Below the pieces are notes generated by a model that was not told the DNA's origin, ran no database searches, and saw only the letters and a program-made list of their open reading frames with translations. This document shows positions 15,885 through 27,633 of a DNA stretch of 58,612 nt, piece by piece. A program made the position numbers and the translations under genes. Origin of the DNA: Microseira wollei NIES-4236 (lineage in GTDB: Bacteria; Cyanobacteriota; Cyanobacteriia; Cyanobacteriales; Aerosakkonemataceae); the NCBI RefSeq assembly GCF_020521235.1, contig NZ_BLAY01000046.1:1-58612 (forward strand), written 5' to 3'. Positions within the stretch are counted from its first letter, which is position 1, and each line of letters starts with the position of its first letter.

Positions 15885-16346
15885 ATGAATTATCCGTATT
15901 ATGGCGGATGTCAATGCGGGCGGATACGGTACGAAATACACGCTGAACCTCTGACACTTTATGTCTGCCATTGTCAAGAGTGCCAAAAGCAGTCATCTAG
16001 CGCGTTTGGGATGTCAATGCCAGTCCCGCGCGAGGCAATTAAGATCCTGCGGGGAGAACCAAAACAATGGAGTCGGAAAGGGGATAGCGATCGCGAAGTG
16101 ATTTGTTTTTTCTGTGGAGACTGCGGGACGAGATTGTTTCACAACCCAGCACGTAACCCAAAAATTACCAACGTCAAACCCGGTACTCTTGATGATACCA
16201 GTTGGTTGAAACCTGTGGGAAATTTATGGACTCGCAGCGCTCAAAAATGGGTTTTTATTGATGAATGTATGTTGAACTATGACGGTCAGCCAAGCGATTT
16301 TTCCCCTCTATTTGAACAACATTCACAGCAGATTGCAAGCGAGTGA
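15885..16346 (+). CDS. GFA family (glutathione-dependent formaldehyde-activating-like) zinc protein
   Basis: 153 residues with the full set of zinc ligands of the Mss4-like GFA fold: CQCG at 9-12, CHCQEC at 28-33 and CGDCG at 77-81. The motif ECQKQSSSAFGMSMPVPRE is diagnostic. Family members bind zinc and possibly thiol adducts; a true formaldehyde role is shown for few. The last residues QQIASE and the TGA stop lie in the left end of a family A element (16326-16438), so the native C terminus has probably been replaced. An XRE or partner gene is not adjacent. Confidence 0.88.
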   Translation: MNYPYYGGCQCGRIRYEIHAEPLTLYVCHCQECQKQSSSAFGMSMPVPREAIKILRGEPKQWSRKGDSDREVICFFCGDCGTRLFHNPARNPKITNVKPGTLDDTSWLKPVGNLWTRSAQKWVFIDECMLNYDGQPSDFSPLFEQHSQQIASE

Positions 16347-16438
16347 GGTACAGCCTTAAGGCTTCGTTTGTGTAGGGGCAGCGTTAACGCTGCCCCTACA
16401 CAAACGAAGGTGTACCTCATGGGACTGTAATCGGTTAT
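16326..16438. mobile_element. Family A miniature element (copy A3)
   Basis: A 113-bp element with ends CAGCAGATTGC and GTAATCGGTTA. The inner hairpin is CGTTTGTGTAGGGGCAGCGT and its complement. TA follows the right end (16439-16440); on the left the matching dinucleotide is CA. The left end is translated as the C terminus of the GFA protein. It directly abuts a family B copy beginning at 16442. Confidence 0.75.
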
Positions 16439-16441
16439 AAT

Positions 16442-16600
16442 ATCGTGTCCTTTAGCAAAGGTTGTGTATAGTAGGGGCGGGTTTTACGAGACATAAGGTT
16501 GTGTATAGTAGGGGCGGGTTTTACGAAACATATTTGCTACCAGCGCTAGGGTTAAATAAACCCGCCCCGGCTTAGGCTACCGATGCCACCGGACATGATA
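16442..16600. mobile_element. Family B miniature element (copy B2)
   Basis: 159 bp with ends TATCGTGTCC and GGACATGATA, flanked by TAA on both sides (16439-16441 and 16601-16603). It contains a 37-bp internal direct duplication beginning GTTGTGTATAGTAGGGGCGG. Its left flank lies in the end of a family A copy, so B2 inserted next to or into A3. Confidence 0.8.
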
Positions 16601-16635
16601 TAACGCCAAAATAATCCATTTTATTTTGTGAGCAA

Positions 16636-16688
16636 AGGAGGCATGAGCCTCCATTCTTGCGTTCCAAGGCGGGAGCCTTGGAACGAGT
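16636..16688. repeat. Adjacent short hairpins downstream of gap1
   Basis: GGAGGCATGAGCCTCC and GTTCCAAGGCGGGAGCCTTGGAAC are two short palindromes in the spacer beyond the gap1 stop. They may end transcripts arriving from either side, but lack a clean T-tract. Confidence 0.6.
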
Positions 16689-16709
16689 TTACGAGTTGAG
16701 CATCTGCTA

Positions 16710-18223
<1,514 letters not shown>

Positions 18224-18418
18224 ATGACAGCTTTCAATCCTCCTGTTTCAGCCTGTCGGTACTGTCAGCATTACAAACCGATTGGACGGCGCGGCGGTGC
18301 TTGCGAAATGCTTAACGTATCGGTGCAAGCAGGATGGAAGGGTTGCCAGCTAGGCGTTCCCACTTTTACAACAGCCTACGAAAGTGATGCCAGATGCGAT
18401 CTAGTCCGGCAAAACTGA
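18224..18418 (+). CDS. Small Cys-rich conserved cyanobacterial protein
   Basis: 64 residues starting at an ATG preceded by AAAGGAAAA at 18210-18218; a longer upstream frame exists but has no ribosome-binding site. The sequence has SACRYCQHYKPIGRRGGACE, then WKGCQLGVPTF and RCDLVRQN. Five cysteines, including a CxxC near residues 11-14, suggest metal binding or redox activity. I recognise the pattern as widely conserved in cyanobacteria, but no function is known to me. It lies between gap1 and the acyl-CoA synthetase, in its own transcription unit. Confidence 0.75.
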   Translation: MTAFNPPVSACRYCQHYKPIGRRGGACEMLNVSVQAGWKGCQLGVPTFTTAYESDARCDLVRQN

Positions 18419-18829
18419 AGGCAGAAAGCACAATAATTATCAGAATTGTCAAAAAACTTGACTAATTTTGCATTAGAGTAGGGGCGAGTTTAACTAAGGA
18501 TTCTGCGCCAACCACGAGCAATCTGGTAAAACCGGCCTCTACTTTTTTTGAGGGCGACTGGGGGAAGACAGCGCCACTACGAATCAGGCGATCGCATCCC
18601 ACTGGTGTGGTGATGCGATCGCTTTCTGATTTAAAAGTGATCTAGCTAACTGACAGTCACGCGCCAGTTCCGCTAAGGTGTAATTAAGTAGAGAAACGCG
18701 AAACTTAGGCAGAGGAAGTTGTTAAGAAGTTATTAAAGTTCAGACGGCTCAAAACTGATAGGATATATCGGCTTTTAAGCCATTTCCTCAAAACAGAGAG
18801 TCCTAGCATCGATTGGAGAAATCGTCAAA
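18419..18829. other. Spacer with degenerate GGGGCGAGTTT repeat and promoter
   Basis: 411 bp before the acyl-CoA synthetase. A decayed copy of the AGTAGGGGCGAGTTTAAC ... GGTAAAACC inverted repeat lies at 18477-18545, and HIP1 octamers at about 18587 and 18615. The last 150 bp should carry the promoter of the next gene, but no clear -35/-10 pair stands out. ATTGGAGAAATCGTCAAAATGG gives a ribosome-binding site for the start at 18830. Confidence 0.45.
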
Positions 18830-21577
18830 ATGGTAACCGTAAAATCGATCAAACCCACCACCGATCCGGCTTATGACATTCTGCGTGCCGAAAGCCAACC
18901 CCTCAGTTCAATTTTCACGCCAGAAACTGTCGCCGTTATCGGTGCAACGGACAAACCCGGTAGCGTGGGGCGGACTATCCTGTGGAACTTGATTAGCAAT
19001 CCTTTCGGGGGAACCGTTTATCCCGTCAATCCCAAGCGACACAGCGTTTTGGGCATTCAAGCATACCCCAACATCAAAGCCATCCCAGAACGAGTTGATT
19101 TGGCGGTGATTGTCACCCCAGCAGCGACTGTACCAGAGATCGTCAGCGACTGCGTAGAGGCTGGAGTGAAAGGCGCGATCGTTATTTCTGCCGGATTTAA
19201 GGAAATCGGCGCCGCCGGTATAGAATTAGAGCGGCAAATCCTGGAAAAAGCGCGGGGCAAAATGCGAATTATCGGTCCCAATTGCTTGGGGGTGATGAAT
19301 CCGCGCACGGGATTAAATGCTACCTTTGCCAGCACGATCGCGCGACCCGGTAATGTAGGTTTCATCAGCCAAAGCGGCGCGCTTTGCACCGCAGTCCTCG
19401 ACTGGAGTTTGGCTGAAAACGTCGGTTTTAGTGCCTTCATTTCTATTGGTTCGATGCTTGATGTGGATTGGGGCGATTTAATTTATTATCTCGGCGATGA
19501 CCCCAACACCCAAAGCATCGTTATATATATGGAATCGGTGGGAAATGCCCAGTCATTTCTCTCCGCCGCCAGAGAAGTGGCGCTGACGAAGCCGATTATT
19601 GTAATTAAAGCCGGACAAACTGAAGCCGCCGCCAAAGCATCCGCCTCCCACACCGGCAGTTTGGCAGGTAAAGACGAAGTACTCGATGCGGCATTTCGTC
19701 GCTGCGGGGTATTGCGGGTTAACCGCATCTCCGAACTGTTTAATATGGCAGAAGTTCTCTCCAAACAACCCCGACTGCCAAAAGGCCCACGATTGAGTAT
19801 TATCACCAACGCTGGGGGACCGGGAGTACTGGCAACGGATGCCTTAATTGCATCAGGAGGAGAACTGGCAGAATTAGCACCGGAAACGATCGCCGCCCTC
19901 AACCAATTCTTACCCACCCACTGGAGTCACGGTAACCCGATCGATATTCTCGGCGATGCCGACCCGCAACGCTACACTAAAGCTTTGGAAGTAGCAGTTA
20001 AAGATCCCAATAGCGATGGCTTGTTGGTGATTCTGACTCCCCAAGCAATGACCAATCCTACCGAAATCGCCGAACAATTGAAACACCACGCGCAAAGTGC
20101 CGACAAACCAGTTTTGGCTAGTTGGATGGGAGGAGATGAAGTCACCACAGGGGAAACAATTTTAAACCGCGCCAGCGTTTCCACCTATCGCTATCCAGAT
20201 TCCGCCGCGCGCCTGTTTAACTTAATGTGGAAGTACAGCTACAACCTGCGCGGTATCTACGAAACGCCGATGATGCCTCCAGATGGGGAAGGCGCACTTG
20301 ACCGCGCAATGGTGGCGCAGATGCTGGAAGGGGTACGCCAGTCCGGTCGAACCATTCTCACCGAAGTGGAATCGAAGGAAATTTTAGCAGCATATAGGAT
20401 TCCGATTGCCAAAACAGCGGAAGCTGATAGCGAAGACACAGCAGTTGCGATCGCCAATTCCCTCGGTTACCCAGTCGTCCTCAAACTCCTCTCCAAAACG
20501 ATTACCCACAAAACCGACGTCGGTGGCGTACAGTTGAACCTCACCGACCCAGAAGCAGTCCGCTGGGCTTATCAAAAGATTAAAACATCGGTGAGCGAGA
20601 AAGTGGGGTTGGAGCATTTCTTGGGCGTTAGCGTGCAGCCGATGTACGATCCTGATGGCAGTTACGAATTAATTATCGGTAGCAGCATCGATCCTCAGTT
20701 TGGTCCGGTATTGCTGTTCGGTTCTGGGGGACAATTGGTAGAGGTGTATAAAGATAGCGCGATCGCTCTTCCACCCCTCAACACCACCCTGGCGCGGCGG
20801 ATGATGGAAAATACCAAAATCTACAAAGCGCTGCAAGGGGTGCGCGGACGCAAACCCGTCGCTCTCGCCGCCCTGGAACAGATTCTGGTACGATTTAGCC
20901 AATTGGTGGTAGAACAGCGCTGGATTAAGGAAATTGACATCAATCCCCTGCTGGCTTCATCGAATCGACTAATTGCCCTCGATGCGCGCATCGTCCTCCA
21001 TCCACCGGATACAAGAGAAGACGAACTCCCCAAACCCGCGATTCGTCCCTATCCGACGCAATATGTTTCGTCCTGGACGATGACAGACGGGACTCCAGTG
21101 ATGATCCGTCCCATCCGTCCCGAAGACGAACCGCTGATCGTTCAATTCCACAAAATCCTATCCGAACAAAGCGTTTATTTCCGCTTCTTCAATTTAATGA
21201 AGCTGAGTCGGCGCATCGCCCACGAAAGGTTAACGCGCATCTGCTTCATCGACTACGACCGGGAAATGGCACTCGTGGCAGAATATAAAAACCCCCAAAC
21301 AGGCGATCGCGAGATTCTCGCAGCTGGACGTTTGAGCAAATTGCACGGCGTCAACGAAGCGGAATTCTCCCTGCTGGTCGCCGATCCATACCAGCGTCGC
21401 GGATTGGGTACGGAGTTGCTGCGACAGCTATTGCAAGTTGGTCGCGATGAGAAACTCGCCAAAGTCCGGGGCGATATTCTAGCTGAAAATACAGCCATGC
21501 AGCGCGTTTGCGAAAAAGTTGGATTTAGACGCGATCGCACTACCAACGATTTAGTCAAAGTCGAGATTGATTTGTAA
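18830..21577 (+). CDS. ADP-forming acyl-CoA synthetase fused to GNAT acetyltransferase
   Basis: 915 residues. Residues about 25-300 are the CoA-binding and ligase subdomains ([18 protein letters not shown] at 33-50, [10 protein letters not shown] at 177-186). [19 protein letters not shown] at 273-291 carries His274, equivalent to the phosphohistidine of acetate-CoA ligases. Residues about 500-720 are the ATP-grasp part ([20 protein letters not shown]). The last 150 residues are GNAT ([19 protein letters not shown]). The architecture is that of Pat/PatZ lysine acetyltransferases. In those enterobacterial proteins the synthetase half lacks the histidine; here it is kept, so the protein may both make or cleave acetyl-CoA and acetylate proteins. 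Acs, the classical Pat target, is 2.5 kb downstream. Confidence 0.9.
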   Translation: MVTVKSIKPTTDPAYDILRAESQPLSSIFTPETVAVIGATDKPGSVGRTILWNLISNPFGGTVYPVNPKRHSVLGIQAYPNIKAIPERVDLAVIVTPAATVPEIVSDCVEAGVKGAIVISAGFKEIGAAGIELERQILEKARGKMRIIGPNCLGVMNPRTGLNATFASTIARPGNVGFISQSGALCTAVLDWSLAENVGFSAFISIGSMLDVDWGDLIYYLGDDPNTQSIVIYMESVGNAQSFLSAAREVALTKPIIVIKAGQTEAAAKASASHTGSLAGKDEVLDAAFRRCGVLRVNRISELFNMAEVLSKQPRLPKGPRLSIITNAGGPGVLATDALIASGGELAELAPETIAALNQFLPTHWSHGNPIDILGDADPQRYTKALEVAVKDPNSDGLLVILTPQAMTNPTEIAEQLKHHAQSADKPVLASWMGGDEVTTGETILNRASVSTYRYPDSAARLFNLMWKYSYNLRGIYETPMMPPDGEGALDRAMVAQMLEGVRQSGRTILTEVESKEILAAYRIPIAKTAEADSEDTAVAIANSLGYPVVLKLLSKTITHKTDVGGVQLNLTDPEAVRWAYQKIKTSVSEKVGLEHFLGVSVQPMYDPDGSYELIIGSSIDPQFGPVLLFGSGGQLVEVYKDSAIALPPLNTTLARRMMENTKIYKALQGVRGRKPVALAALEQILVRFSQLVVEQRWIKEIDINPLLASSNRLIALDARIVLHPPDTREDELPKPAIRPYPTQYVSSWTMTDGTPVMIRPIRPEDEPLIVQFHKILSEQSVYFRFFNLMKLSRRIAHERLTRICFIDYDREMALVAEYKNPQTGDREILAAGRLSKLHGVNEAEFSLLVADPYQRRGLGTELLRQLLQVGRDEKLAKVRGDILAENTAMQRVCEKVGFRRDRTTNDLVKVEIDL

Positions 21578-21611
21578 TGGCTAATGGCTAATGGCTAATT
21601 GCTAATGGGTA
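21577..21611. repeat. Heptameric tandem repeat (ATGGCTA)n
   Basis: About four units of ATGGCTA/ATTGCTA directly after the stop codon of the acyl-CoA synthetase gene. Confidence 0.85.
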
Positions 21612-21633
21612 ATAATTCTACCTATTACCAATT

Positions 21634-21720
21634 CAGGACTTACGCAAAAAAACCCGGTTTCTCCCAAAAATCCTGGGTTTAGAGTCGCGAGATTGACGCA
21701 TCACCTTTGTTTTTGGCCCC
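21634..21720. repeat. Family C repeat, right end lost (copy C1)
   Basis: Begins CAGGACTTACGCA, then AACCCGGTTTCTCC and GAGTCGCGAGATTGACGCA, ending TTTTTGGCCCCG. The copy at 56356 has the same body but continues to TGCGTAAGTCCTG; here that end is missing. It stops about 15 bp before the start codon of the acetyl-CoA hydrolase gene, so it forms the gene's leader. Confidence 0.8.
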
Positions 21721-21736
21721 GCGGTGGAGGTTGAAT

Positions 21737-23632
21737 ATGACAGATACTGGGAGGGGAAAACTGGATGAACTGAAGCAGACATATCCGAAAAAGTTTGCTT
21801 CAGAAGAGAAAATATTTAGTCGGATTCATCGAGGCGATCGCATTTTTATCGGTACGGGATGCGGCGAACCTCAATATCTCGTTCGCGCTTTAATCGATTA
21901 TGTCAAATCTCATCCCAAAGAGTTAGTAGATGCGGAAGTTTTGCACGTCTGGACTCTGGGCGTCGCGCCCTACGCCGATGAAAAATTCAAGCGCAATTTT
22001 CGCCATAACTCTTTCTTTGTTGGCAAGAATACCAGAGACGCAGTTAATCAAGGACTTGCCGATTATACGCCCATATTCTTATCAGCGCTTCCCAATTTAT
22101 TCTATCGCGGTCTGGTGCCAATTGATGTAGCCTTGATCCAAACTTCACCGCCAGACAATCGCGGTTATATGAGTTTGGGCGTTAGCGTTGATATTGTCAA
22201 AGCCGCTACAGAAAAAGCTGGATTAGTTATCGCTCAAATTAATTCTTACATGCCCCGCGTGCATGGAGATGGATTTATTCACATCGAAGATGTAGATTTT
22301 ATTATTCCCTACGATGAACCTCTCTTAGAATACGAATCAGAAGCAGATTCAGAAATAGCCGAAAAAATCGGCAAGTACGTCGCCCGTCTGATTCAAGATG
22401 GAGATACGATTCAGGTTGGATACGGCAGCATTCCCAATGCTATTTTAGCAAATATGGCTCATAAAAAGAACCTGGGCGTCCACACAGAACTGCTATCAGA
22501 TGGCATCGTAGACTTAATCAAAAAAGGTGCGATCGCCAACAAAAATAAAAACATAAATCGGGGAAAAACAATCGCCGCATTCTGCATGGGGAAAAAAGAA
22601 ACATACGAATACATCCACGATAACCCAACTGTAGAATTTAAAACAATCGACTACACAAATAATCCTCTGGTTATCGCCCAACACGATAACATGGTAGCGA
22701 TTAATAGTGCCTTAGAAATAGACTTAACCGGACAGGCGACAGCGGAATCTATCGGCAAGATATTTTATAGCGGCATTGGGGGACAAGCTGACTTTATGCG
22801 AGGGGCAGTTTTGTCTTGCAATGGCAAAACAATTTTAACCATTCAATCTACCGCCGAAAATGAAACAATTTCTAGAATCGTACCGTTTCTGAAAGAAGGT
22901 GCAGGAATTACACTCAATCGCGGCGATATTCATTACGTTGTCACAGAATACGGCATCGCATATTTACACGGAAAAAATATCCGAGAACGGGCAATGGAAT
23001 TAATCTCTATTGCCCATCCAACCTTCAGAAATTGGCTAATAGAAGAAGCAAAAGCGCAGAATATAATTTATAAAGACCAAGCATTTATACCAGGAAAAGC
23101 CGGAGAATATCCAGAAGAATTAGAAAATTATAAAACCACAGAATCGGGAATAGAAATATTAATGCGACCTGTAAAAATCAGCGACGAACCGTTATTAAAA
23201 GAATTCTTTTATGCTTTATCAGACGAGAGCATACATCGCCGCTTTATTTCGATGCGTCCGGATATGCCCCACAAAAGATTGCAGGAATTTGCCATAATTG
23301 ATTTTACCAAAGAAATGGTGATACTCGCCGTGCGATCGGCAGAACAAAAACAAGAAATAATCGGCATCGGACAATATGCCATAGACGAAGAAACCCACGC
23401 AGCAGAAGTCGCTTTTGTAGTCAGAGACAATTATCAAAACCAAGGGGTCGGAACTGAACTACTTACTTACTTAACCTATCTAGCCAAAAAACAGGGACTG
23501 CTTGGCTTTACAGCAGAAGTATTAGTAGAAAATCAGCCCATGCTGCATCTATTTGAAAAAATGGGATTTGCAATTCAAAGACGAATGGCAGAAGAAATTT
23601 ACGAACTGAAAATGGCATTTGGGAATGGGTAA
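21737..23632 (+). CDS. Acetyl-CoA hydrolase/CoA-transferase fused to GNAT domain
   Basis: 631 residues from the ATG at 21737, which follows GGTGGAGGTTGAAT, a good ribosome-binding site. A TTG start ten codons upstream would lie in repeat sequence and is not preferred. Residues about 15-450 are the acetyl-CoA hydrolase/4-hydroxybutyrate CoA-transferase fold (IGTGCGEPQYLVRAL, TSPPDNRGYMSLGVSVD, GIGGQADFMRGAVLS). VVTEYGIAYLHGKNIRERA holds the probable catalytic Glu. Residues about 475-625 are GNAT (VAFVVRDNYQNQGVGTELL). The enzyme would move CoA between acetate and other acids or hydrolyse acetyl-CoA. It is the second enzyme-GNAT fusion in a row, which is unusual and suggests joint control of acyl-CoA flux. 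Confidence 0.9.
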   Translation: MTDTGRGKLDELKQTYPKKFASEEKIFSRIHRGDRIFIGTGCGEPQYLVRALIDYVKSHPKELVDAEVLHVWTLGVAPYADEKFKRNFRHNSFFVGKNTRDAVNQGLADYTPIFLSALPNLFYRGLVPIDVALIQTSPPDNRGYMSLGVSVDIVKAATEKAGLVIAQINSYMPRVHGDGFIHIEDVDFIIPYDEPLLEYESEADSEIAEKIGKYVARLIQDGDTIQVGYGSIPNAILANMAHKKNLGVHTELLSDGIVDLIKKGAIANKNKNINRGKTIAAFCMGKKETYEYIHDNPTVEFKTIDYTNNPLVIAQHDNMVAINSALEIDLTGQATAESIGKIFYSGIGGQADFMRGAVLSCNGKTILTIQSTAENETISRIVPFLKEGAGITLNRGDIHYVVTEYGIAYLHGKNIRERAMELISIAHPTFRNWLIEEAKAQNIIYKDQAFIPGKAGEYPEELENYKTTESGIEILMRPVKISDEPLLKEFFYALSDESIHRRFISMRPDMPHKRLQEFAIIDFTKEMVILAVRSAEQKQEIIGIGQYAIDEETHAAEVAFVVRDNYQNQGVGTELLTYLTYLAKKQGLLGFTAEVLVENQPMLHLFEKMGFAIQRRMAEEIYELKMAFGNG

Positions 23633-24124
23633 TGGCGTTCCCAGGCAGATCCGTGGGAACGAGGGGAATGGGAGAAAAAATACCTCCCCAATTAGCAATT
23701 AGCAATTAGCGCTCGCCGACGCCACGCAATTGTTTAATTATGTGTAGCGGCTGTCTCCAGTGCGCCCCGCCACCTTATGATATAGTCAAAGATTTATTTT
23801 TTCCGCCGATTCAGTCAGCGCTGCCAGGATCAATCGGTCGTGGTTACTCAATGACCTTTATTCTATAGCTCGTTAGAAAGATCCAAGGGAGTCGAGATAT
23901 GGGTCACCAAAAAAGGAATGGGTGAAGATTCTTCCAAACGCTCTGGTAAACCCCCAATATTATCTCTCTTCTTCTTGGCGTCCTACTCTTCGAGAAGCCG
24001 CTACCCTTGTCTATGGCGTCTTGGCGGTTCATTAAAAAAAAAGCTTGTCGCAGCGGATAAAGCACAATCTTATTGCCATCCGCAGCCGAATTATAGTCTC
24101 ACTTTCAAAAGGGTGTAAACAACT
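23633..24124. other. Spacer upstream of acs with repeats
   Basis: 492 bp holding a GTTCCCAGGC/GTGGGAAC hairpin near 23636-23660, a heptamer tract near 23689-23710, and a decayed CTTCTTGGCGTCC ... TTGGCGGTTCATTAAAA repeat near 23970-24040; a similar CTTCGCGTCCTTCGCGTCTT repeat lies near 37946. The acs promoter should be in the right half. ATTTTATTCTATAGC near 23850-23868 has a -10-like element without an obvious -35. Confidence 0.45.
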
Positions 24125-26095
24125 ATGTCGCAAGCCACAATAGAATCCATCCTACAAGAAGAACGGCTATTCCAGCCACCCGCTGAATTCTCCCAAACAG
24201 CGCATATCAAAAGCCTGCAAGAATATCAACACCTATACGATAAAGCAAAAACTGACCCCGAAACATTTTGGGCAGAATTAGCAGAACAAGAATTGCACTG
24301 GTTCCAAAAATGGGATAAAGTACTCGATTGGCAACCCCCCTTTGCCAAGTGGTTTGTAGGAGGCAAGTTAAACATTTCCTACAACTGTTTAGACCGCCAT
24401 TTAACCAGCGATCGCCGCGACAAAATCGCCTTAATCTGGGAAGGAGAACCGGGTGATGGCTTAAAAATTACCTACGGGGAATTGCACCGACTCGTGTGCA
24501 AAATGGCAAACACCCTCAAAACAATGGGAGTGCAAAAAGGCGATCGCGTAGGCATCTACATGCCCATGATTCCAGAAGTTGCGATCGCAATGCTAGCCTG
24601 TACCAGAATCGGCGCCCCCCACACCGTTGTATTTGGCGGTTTTAGTGCCGAAGCATTAAAAGACCGACTCCTCGACGCAGAAGCCAAAGTTATTATTACC
24701 GCTGATGGCGGTTGGCGCAAAGATGCCGTTGTCCACATCAAAGACCAAGTAGATAAAGCACTTGCCGATGACGGCGTCCCCAGCGTCGAAAAAGTCATCG
24801 TCGTGAGGCGCACCGGACATCCGATTAATATGCAACCAGATCGGGACTACTGGTGGCACGAATTGCGGAAAGAAGCTGCGGATGACTGTCCAGCTGAACC
24901 GATGGACAGCGAAGACCCCCTGTTTATCCTTTATACTTCTGGCACTACCGGAAAACCAAAAGGTGTCGTCCACACCACCGGCGGTTACAACCTCTACACC
25001 CACATCACCACCAAGTGGATTTTCGATCTCAAAGATACGGATATCTTGTGGTGTACCGCCGACGTAGGTTGGATTACAGGTCACAGTTACCTGGTTTACG
25101 GCCCCCTCTCCAACGGCGCTACCACCGTAATGTACGAAGGCGCACCCCGCGATTCCAATCCCGGTTGCATGTGGGATGTCATCCAAAAATACGGCGTTAC
25201 CATCTTTTATACCGCTCCCACTGCAATTCGCACCTTCATGAAAATGGGAGAAGCTTTGCCTTTGGCGCGGGATTTATCTTCCCTGCGATTATTGGGAAGC
25301 GTGGGGGAACCGATTAACCCAGCCGCTTGGATGTGGTATTACCGAGTAATAGGAGGAGAACGCTGTCCGATTGTAGATACTTGGTGGCAAACTGAAACCG
25401 GCGGCGCGATGCTTTCGCCGCTACCGGGTGCAACTCCGATGAAACCTGGTGCAACAACCCTGCCCTTCCCCGGAATTGAGGCGGAGGTGGTAGATTTGGA
25501 TGGCAATCCCGTGGGTGAAAATCAAGGCGGATATTTGGCGATCAAAAATCCTTGGCCTAGCATGATTCGCACAGTTTACCGCAATCCCGACCGCTACCGT
25601 ACCACCTATTGGGAGCATATTCCGCCCAAAAACGGTCAATACCTCTACTTTACTGGGGATGGAGCTAGAAAAGATAAACAAGGATACTTCTGGGTTATGG
25701 GAAGAGTGGATGATGTGATCAACGTTGCCGGACATCGCTTAGGCACGATGGAAGTCGAATCGGCGTTAGTGTCTCACCCGGCGGTAGCGGAAGCTGCTGT
25801 TGTGGGAAAACCTAGCGATATTAAAGGGGAAGAAATCGTTGGTTTCGTGACTTTAGAAGAAGGGTATTCCCCTAGCGACCAACTGGCGAAAGAACTCAAG
25901 CAACACGTTGCGAATGAAATTGGTGCTTTAGCGCGTCCCGCAACGATCCAATTTTGCGAAGCCTTACCCAAAACGCGATCTGGTAAAATCATGCGGCGAC
26001 TGCTGCGAAATCTAGCATCAGGTCAAGAAGTTGCGGGGGATACCTCTACACTCGAAGATCGCAGCGTTTTGGAAAAACTGCGCGGCGGTGCTTGA
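24125..26095 (+). CDS. acs: Acetyl-CoA synthetase (AMP-forming)
   Basis: 656 residues, full length. Acetate, ATP and CoA give acetyl-CoA, AMP and pyrophosphate. The adenylation motif [15 protein letters not shown] is near 269-283, TWWQTETGG near 419-427, and [21 protein letters not shown] near 516-536. [20 protein letters not shown] leads to the C-terminal lid. [14 protein letters not shown] carries catalytic Lys621, the residue that Pat-type acetyltransferases modify to switch Acs off. The two upstream genes both encode GNAT-domain proteins acting on acetyl-CoA, so local acetylation control of this enzyme is a reasonable inference. Confidence 0.97.
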   Translation: MSQATIESILQEERLFQPPAEFSQTAHIKSLQEYQHLYDKAKTDPETFWAELAEQELHWFQKWDKVLDWQPPFAKWFVGGKLNISYNCLDRHLTSDRRDKIALIWEGEPGDGLKITYGELHRLVCKMANTLKTMGVQKGDRVGIYMPMIPEVAIAMLACTRIGAPHTVVFGGFSAEALKDRLLDAEAKVIITADGGWRKDAVVHIKDQVDKALADDGVPSVEKVIVVRRTGHPINMQPDRDYWWHELRKEAADDCPAEPMDSEDPLFILYTSGTTGKPKGVVHTTGGYNLYTHITTKWIFDLKDTDILWCTADVGWITGHSYLVYGPLSNGATTVMYEGAPRDSNPGCMWDVIQKYGVTIFYTAPTAIRTFMKMGEALPLARDLSSLRLLGSVGEPINPAAWMWYYRVIGGERCPIVDTWWQTETGGAMLSPLPGATPMKPGATTLPFPGIEAEVVDLDGNPVGENQGGYLAIKNPWPSMIRTVYRNPDRYRTTYWEHIPPKNGQYLYFTGDGARKDKQGYFWVMGRVDDVINVAGHRLGTMEVESALVSHPAVAEAAVVGKPSDIKGEEIVGFVTLEEGYSPSDQLAKELKQHVANEIGALARPATIQFCEALPKTRSGKIMRRLLRNLASGQEVAGDTSTLEDRSVLEKLRGGA

Positions 26096-26619
26096 ATTTT
26101 AGAGGGTGGGGTGCGAACGCATTTTTCATCCCCTCTAGGTTGGGTTTCACTTTGTGCAACAGGACTTAGGCAAACACCAAAGTTTCTCTGAAAAATCGTG
26201 GATTTGCTGTGGAGAGATCGACAAAGAAACCCGGTTTCTCGCCTCGACCTGCGTAAGTCCTGGCAAAGAAACCCGATTTCTCATCACCTCTTGCGTAAGT
26301 CCTGCATAAATTTCGCACCTGTAGGGACACGGCATTCTAGAAACTTTGGGTAAAAATCAAAATTTATTCTGCGCCGTGTCCCTACTGTGCGATCTCCAGC
26401 TATTTTCCCAGAGGATGAGATCGCATACAGGGGCGGGTTTAGTTAAATAACGCCAGTTGCTAGTTATAAACAAGGGCGTTGCTAATTGCTAATTGCTAAT
26501 TGCTAATATAGGATTTTTACTGACATTAGCCATTAGCCGCTCCCAGAGAGAGCGCTAGCAACTTGAGTTAAATACTCTATTTTAGCAAAAATTATGGGTA
26601 AAACCCACCTCTACATGGC
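26096..26619. repeat. Repeat-rich convergent spacer
   Basis: 524 bp between acs and the deacetylase gene. Family C sequence runs from about 26160 to 26304 as one and a half units with three GCGTAAGTCC/GGACTTA ends. An inverted repeat GTAGGGACACGGC ... GCCGTGTCCCTAC spans 26313-26385. A GGGGCGGGTTTAGTTAAATA repeat remnant is near 26430, followed by a heptamer tract at 26475-26506. No gene is visible. Confidence 0.8.
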
Positions 26620-27456
26620 TCACTTGCTCACCTGCTCAACTTTTGGCTTCGACTTTGGTACTTTCGCCTGCATTTCCAACAGTTGCGGCACCGTTACAAA
26701 CCGATAGCCGCGCTGTCTGAGTCCGGCAATAATTTGCGGTAAAGCTAGCACGGTTTTCGGATGAACGTCATGCAGTAGGACAATTCCTCCTGGCGTTGCT
26801 TGCTTCAGCACATTTTTCACATACGCAGCGGCAGTATTGCGGGGTCGAAATTCTCCTGGCTCGGAATTCCACATCATAATACCATAATTTTTACTGCGGG
26901 CATAAGCGACTAGCCCATTATGCATAAAGCCACCAGGCGGACGGAAAAGAAATGTTTGTACGCCTGTAGTTTGATAAATCAGCTTCGACGTATTTTCTAT
27001 TTCCGCAGCAGCAGTTGCTGAATTCATGTGAAAATACCAATGATGCCAGGTATGGTTGCCAATTGCATGGCCTTCGGCGACTACTTGCCGCCCAATGTCT
27101 GGATACTGTTTCAGGTTTCTACCGATCCAAAAAAACGTTGCTTTGATGTTGTTTTGCCTGAGAATGTTTAATACCTGAAACGTGGTGTCAGGCCAGGGTC
27201 CGTCATCGAATGTGAGCGCGATCGCTTTTTGTTTCCCACCCAATTGCACCTGTGTGACAATTTTCCGTTGAAACTGTAGGGGGGGAGCAAAGATCGGCGC
27301 AGTGACGGCTTCCTTCTCTGCTTGCTGCGGAAGATTTGGCAGTTTAGGATCGGCTAGGCGTGAGGGTAACAGCAGGGAAATGCCTAACAACCCTGTCACA
27401 GAAATCGCCGTTGTTACAAACCTGGGATACCAAAAAAACGTGCTACGGTTTTCCAT
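26620..27456 (-). CDS. Membrane-anchored polysaccharide deacetylase (NodB family)
   Basis: 278 residues. An N-terminal hydrophobic anchor or signal at about 12-31 (FVTTAISVTGLLGISLLLPS) puts the enzyme outside the cytoplasm. The NodB domain follows: TFDDGP at 82-87 with Asp84/Asp85, NHTWHH at 134-139 with metal ligands His135 and His139, and FRPPGGFMHNG as the third motif. LLHDVHPKT completes the active site. It would remove N-acetyl groups from peptidoglycan or extracellular polysaccharide; the substrate is not predictable. The gene is monocistronic and flanked by family C repeats. Confidence 0.92.
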   Translation of the reverse strand: MENRSTFFWYPRFVTTAISVTGLLGISLLLPSRLADPKLPNLPQQAEKEAVTAPIFAPPLQFQRKIVTQVQLGGKQKAIALTFDDGPWPDTTFQVLNILRQNNIKATFFWIGRNLKQYPDIGRQVVAEGHAIGNHTWHHWYFHMNSATAAAEIENTSKLIYQTTGVQTFLFRPPGGFMHNGLVAYARSKNYGIMMWNSEPGEFRPRNTAAAYVKNVLKQATPGGIVLLHDVHPKTVLALPQIIAGLRQRGYRFVTVPQLLEMQAKVPKSKPKVEQVSK

Positions 27457-27633
27457 ATTAAAGTTTGTTTAAAATATAGCCTCCCGATTACAGGAACGTG
27501 CTAGCGCGGACATCTATCTGCGGGCGGATTTCACTGTGCTTGGGACATCCTATATTTTACCGAGCAACGTGGCAGCTCTCAGGATTTTATCGCTATTTTT
27601 TGCTCAAAACAAACAGAAACCCGGTTTCTTTAA

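Noticed and set aside
21707-21736. TTG start ten codons upstream for the acetyl-CoA hydrolase
   Set aside because: The extra residues are encoded by repeat-derived sequence, and the ATG at 21737 has its own GGAGG site.
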